Positions 59,931 through 64,000 of a stretch of DNA of 64,000 bases are shown in pieces; positions within the stretch are counted from its first letter, which is position 1; each line of letters begins with the position of its first letter. The translations under genes and the position numbers were made by a program. The stretch is from Mytilinidion resinicola (taxonomy: Eukaryota; Ascomycota; Dothideomycetes; Mytilinidiales; Mytilinidiaceae): assembly GCF_010093595.1 (NCBI RefSeq), contig NW_022985443.1:1766993-1830992 (forward strand), written 5' to 3'. The notes beneath the pieces are model-generated. The model did not search any database. It saw only the letters and a list, made by a program, of their open reading frames with translations, and was not told the origin of the DNA.

Positions 59931-61986
59931 ATGAGTCTGAAACCCGAAAATGGAGGTCTTGCTGAGAAGGATATCAACGCTGCTCCGGCCTTCAGTAGTG
60001 ACCCAGAAAATTTGGTCGAAGTCAGCGAGAACAGGCTTCACCAAGATCTGAAAGGCAGACACATGCAGATGATTGCCATGCAAGTTCAGCACACTGAATC
60101 GTCATCTGTGTACTAATGTATGCATGTAGTGGTGGTGCAATTGGTGCTGGCCTGTTTGTTGGCTCTGGCAGTGCTTTTATAACTGGTGGACCTGCTTCTG
60201 TGCTTCTTGGTTTCATGATTGTTGGTACGTTATACGCTATTCGCATTGCGACGTGGTAATTAACATGACTTTAGGCGGCATGGTGTATGCTTCTTTGCTG
60301 CTGAAAGGCTTTGTCCTCATCTAACTTGGTCATTTAGCTACCTCGTCATGCAAGCTCTCGCAGAAATGGCTGTCATGTACCCGATCAACGGAGCCTTCAC
60401 TATGTACATCTGCCGCTTCGTTGATCCCTCTTGGGGTTTCGCTTGCGGCTGGCAGTATGCCATCAGCTGGCTGACTGTCCTTCCTTTTGAGATCTCAGCT
60501 GCTTGCAACATCATCCACTACTGGCCCGGATCGGACGGCGTCAACAACGCTGCTTGGATCGTCCCACTGCTTGTCGCTTTGGTTGCCATCCAGATCTTTG
60601 GCGTGAGGGGCTATGGCGAGGCGAGTTTACTGAAGCTATTCTAAGGACCGAGTTAATTGGAACAGGTCGAGTTCGTCCTCAGTGTTATTAAGGTTATCGC
60701 TTGCACAGGCTTCATAATTCTTGGAATAATCATTAACTGCGGCGGCGTTCCAACAGATCACAGAGGCTATATTGGTGCAAAATACTGGTATGCTCAAACT
60801 TTTGAGGTGGCTACTGGCAAGGCTAATAACGCAATATAGGCACTCGCCTTACACTGCATTCCTCAACGGCTTCCACGGCTTTTGTACTGTTTTCGTTACA
60901 GCATCGTTCGCTTATACTGGAACTGAGCTCACTGGACTAGCTGCTGCCGAGACTGCCAACCCTGCAAAGGAAATTCCAAAAGCTTCCAAGCAGGTTGTTT
61001 GGCGTATCGCCATTTTCTATATCGTCAACCTCTTCCTTATTGGGTTGATCGTACCAGCCAACAGTACCTTGCTCACTGGCGCAGGATCCGAATCCCGTCA
61101 CTCACCTTTCGTCGTCGCCATTCAGCTCGCTGGCATCAAGGCCCTCCCATCAATTTTCAACGCTGTTATCTTGATTTCTGTTATGAGTGTCGCCAACTCC
61201 TGCACTTTCGGCTCGACCCGCACGATGCAGGCTCTGGCCGCACATGGTGCGTACACCGTTTCATAACTTTCACATAACGCTAACTTCATACACAGGCATG
61301 GGTCCCAAGTTGTTTGCTTATGTTGACAAAAAGGGACGTCCTATTTCTGTGGTCATCCTTCAACTCCTCTTTGGATGCTTAGCTTTCATCAATTTGGCGA
61401 AGAATGGTGGAGATGTTTTTACTTGGCTTTTATCATTGTCAGGTCTTTCCATACTATTCATTTACGGCAGTATCGCTTTGGCTCATATTCGCTTCCGCAA
61501 GGCCTGGTAAGCTCCAAACTGCACTATCGGTTGGCTACTCGGTGACTAACTACTTGTAGGGCCGCCAATGGTCACTCCGTAGACGAGCTGCCCTTCAGGG
61601 CCGCCTTCGGTGTTTGGGGCTCCTGGGTGTGCTTGATCATCAACGTCCTCTGCCTTATCGCACAATTCTACGTCGCGCTGTACCCAGTCGGGGGTCCCAA
61701 CTTGGATGCTAAAACGTTCTTCGAAGCATACCTCGCCGGTCCTTTCCTTATCGGCCTATACGTGATCTGGAAGGTCTACAGCTGGTTCGTCCGACCAGAA
61801 GATCGCCCACTATACGTCAAAATAAAGGATGTTGATATCTACACTGGTATGAGAGAGAGTCAGCGAGCCATTAGTGGTGTAGGTGTCTCGGAGGAGCAGA
61901 GACGCGCTAGCATCGCCGAAATGCAAGATGGGAAGAAGAGAGGTCCTATGGATTACATCGTGGCTGGTATCAGAAATATCTTCTAA
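59931..61986 (+). CDS. amino acid permease, APC superfamily (AAT family)
   Basis: This is a plasma-membrane amino acid/proton symporter of 567 residues with about 12 helices. Exons are 59931-60079, 60130-60224, 60275-60284 (10 nt), 60338-60620, 60666-60787, 60840-61246, 61296-61506 and 61560-61986, and all phases close. Two introns are GC-AG: 60080-60129 (AT|GCAAGT) and 60621-60665 (GAG|GCGAGT). The first joins [17 protein letters not shown], the family signature; the second joins [17 protein letters not shown], also conserved. Other landmarks are [41 protein letters not shown] and SRTMQALA-like [19 protein letters not shown]. The N-terminal tail is acidic and soluble. The substrate is not decided by sequence; fungal members include general and basic amino acid permeases. 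Confidence 0.92.
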
Positions 61987-62268
61987 ATTGTAGCAAGATC
62001 ATCGTTCGCGAATACCGTAAAGACGGTCGAGAACGACGACTGGGCCGCCATTGAGAGTCTACGTCCGCCAGCAGAGGCTTTGTTCTCCATCTAATAACAA
62101 TCTTATTGTTTGCTAGAACAAAGAGAGTTGGGCATATTTCCTTATCTTCTTAGACATTGGGTGTATATACAGTCACAGTTGATCAATCTATAAGGTGCAC
62201 GTTCCTCTACAAAGGCCAACAAGCTTACTACCGACGTTAATTTTAAGTCAATCTGAAATCGTAGCATA

Positions 62269-63952
62269 ATGACAAGAGGCCCACGAAATATCCTGAACGG
62301 GCTGGACCCGGTAAACACACTCCCTGATCGAATCCGCAATTTGCGTCAGCGGCAACGTGTCGGCTTAGGTCACGCCGTGCAACTTGCCCGATCCGCAAAC
62401 GTAAGACTGTTTGATTCACATATTCATCTGATGGGCTAACATATCGTATAGTTTGCAGGAATATCTAAGCAATGGCCTGCTCGCTGCCTCAACAAACGCA
62501 GCAGAGGCCTCCACAATCATGGAAACCATTGCTACCGCCACTCGGCTATGCAAGGCCTGCTTCATATTCCACAAATTCTGAACTGGATCGAAGAGCACGA
62601 CAACGGGACGGCCACGTCAGCTTGCGCTATAGCTCCCACCGGCGCTAGGAGATGCCCAATCTGTGAGCTTAGAGACATAGCCCGACGGTATATTGGGATG
62701 GCCGTGTTGTGGGTAACCAAGTCACTCGTTTTGATTTTATCATGTGGCAGACCAGACACCGCGTAAATATGGACTATCAGTTGAGCAATAATGAGCAAGA
62801 AGATGCCAACGAGTTCCTCGAATGGCTCGTGTCAAAAGCAATTGTAAACCCCTTAAACGCGTAAGTTGCTTCTTTCCTTCTATTTCCATCCCTTCCCCTA
62901 AGGCCATAGGTCTAGACATTGATATACTACTACTTGAGTACTCTTTTTGGAAGCTAGATACTACTGTCGGGAGCGCCCACCCTAGCAGGAAGCTAACTAA
63001 TCAAGAGGAAGCTCAGGTTCCGCTCACTTAATCTTGACATGGCAATTGGAGTTTTGAGGCCTGGTTGGGGTACCCCAAGCAAGCGGTAAACGAGTGCCCA
63101 TAGATTCACGGCCCGCCATTGTGTATTCCTTGCATTTGATAGTAAAGCTAACATTTTCTAGTGCGAGTATTCCGACGTGGCAACGACAGTACGAAGGTCT
63201 CTTCGAAATCCGCCTCTCTCAACGGTGAAAATGTACAGTTTGTGCTACCATGCGTGAAATAGCTACCGGCGCAGTGGATGAGTTTCCTCTCGTGGTGTTC
63301 ACGACAGGAGATAGTAACCTCCAAGCCCTCGGTGCGGCCAAGTTTGGAGACCAAGATATACATGTTGCCTGCGATACCTGCGGTGGGACCACGAATCAGG
63401 TGTCGAACGAACGGATCTTCTCAGCACCCTGAGATACTAGTCGTCAAGATTAGACGAGATGACTTTGGTGAGACGGGTGAGACTAACCGCCAGGGCGAGG
63501 CTATTCTTGGCCCTATCAAGATCTTTGACCGAATTAAAGCCAACAAGACGTTGAACTTGACCGACTTCCAAGAGAATAAGGATCTGGCCCTGATTTACGA
63601 GCTCTCTGGTGTTGCGTCACACAACGGAGATGATATTGAGGAAGGCCATTGCATCGCGCACACAACTGGGCCTGAAATCAATGGTAGGACTCCAGTCGAC
63701 GCCATTTCGGATAGTAATGTCCAGATTTCAACTCACAAGATGCTTTCACAGGATCCGAAGAGCTATCATGCTGATCCAGCTGAGGAGGAAGAGCGCAAGG
63801 AAAACTTTGAGAACTATTTCGCATTCTACATCAAATCAAGCAGTAGTCACCCGCTTACTGCCAGAGTGTATGCCGGGTTGGAGTCGACTGCGCGGCCATT
63901 TGGGAAGGGCCAGAACAAACGCGTGAAAAAAGGCGAAACAGGTTGCGGCTAA
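62269..63952 (+). pseudogene. decayed USP-type ubiquitin protease, copy C
   Basis: The exon plan matches copies A and B: exon 1 62269-62400, exon 2 62452-62860, exon 3 63162-63952, with a phase 0 and a phase 2 junction. Recognisable boxes are GLHNHGNHCYRHSAMQ, GLLHIPQILNWIEEHD, NEQEDANEFLEWL, IEEGHCIAHTTG (Cys where USPs have Tyr) and AISDSNVQ. Three lesions break it: a two-base AT insertion in the TATAT run at 62689-62693, an in-frame TGA at 63226-63228, and a one-base insertion in CCC at 63427-63429. Intron 2 is 301 bp, longer than in A (54) or B (131). The window ends 48 bp beyond the apparent stop. Low divergence from B in the boxes suggests fairly recent loss. A sequencing problem is unlikely to explain all three. 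Confidence 0.75.
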
Positions 63953-64000
63953 TCGGAGAGGCAATACGCAGGGCTAGACCAGGCTGATCGGACTACCAAA

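Noticed and set aside
53297..61986. Secondary-metabolite cluster around the P450 and permease
   Set aside because: No backbone synthase, transcription factor or other tailoring enzyme lies between or next to them.

Overview
The window is nuclear DNA of a filamentous ascomycete (Pezizomycotina). The evidence is the gene content (fungal HEM13, NCE101, RPC82, LAA1, PET100 and a PUF3-type Pumilio), small GT-AG introns mostly of 45-70 bp with CTAAC/CTGAC-like branch sites, short intergenic gaps with genes on both strands, and no operons. The class cannot be fixed from sequence alone; a dothideomycete-like fungus is a guess.

Layout. 0-8 kb: 5' part of GPI13 (minus), a small single-pass membrane protein, a 2.9 kb gene-poor stretch, then a PUF3-like mRNA-binding protein. 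8-20 kb: a compact housekeeping block with a DUF1640 mitochondrial coiled-coil protein, a peroxisomal enoyl-CoA isomerase, PET100, a YebC/TACO1 protein and the 2051-residue HEAT protein LAA1, whose promoter is shared with TACO1. 21-29 kb: a fungal-specific unknown protein with a one-base frame break, an APH-fold kinase, a repeat patch, a divergent ubiquitin protease (USP copy A) and TRM9. 29-43 kb: HEM13, ATG8, NCE101, QCR2 divergent with RPC82, an acyl-CoA dehydrogenase, a small CxxC protein and a DHH phosphoesterase with a C-terminal PCNA-binding motif. 43-55 kb: accessory DNA with an F-box/LRR gene and decayed LRR-like sequence, a Kelch-type membrane protein, a second F-box protein and a cytochrome P450. 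55-64 kb: a dispersed repeat block, USP copy B, a 36-bp-arm inverted repeat, an amino acid permease with two GC-AG introns and a 10-nt exon, and a decayed USP copy C.

How the genes fit together. Many genes serve mitochondria (DUF1640 protein, PET100, TACO1-like, HEM13, QCR2), and the PUF3 family is known in yeast for controlling mitochondrial mRNAs, but nothing here shows co-regulation. The most unusual content is the family of three divergent USP-type deubiquitinase paralogues, which share Cys, His and Asp boxes and two intron positions. Two are intact and one is broken, and the two intact copies lie next to the same dispersed repeat family. A second unusual feature is the number of GC-AG introns: four among about 51 introns placed here.
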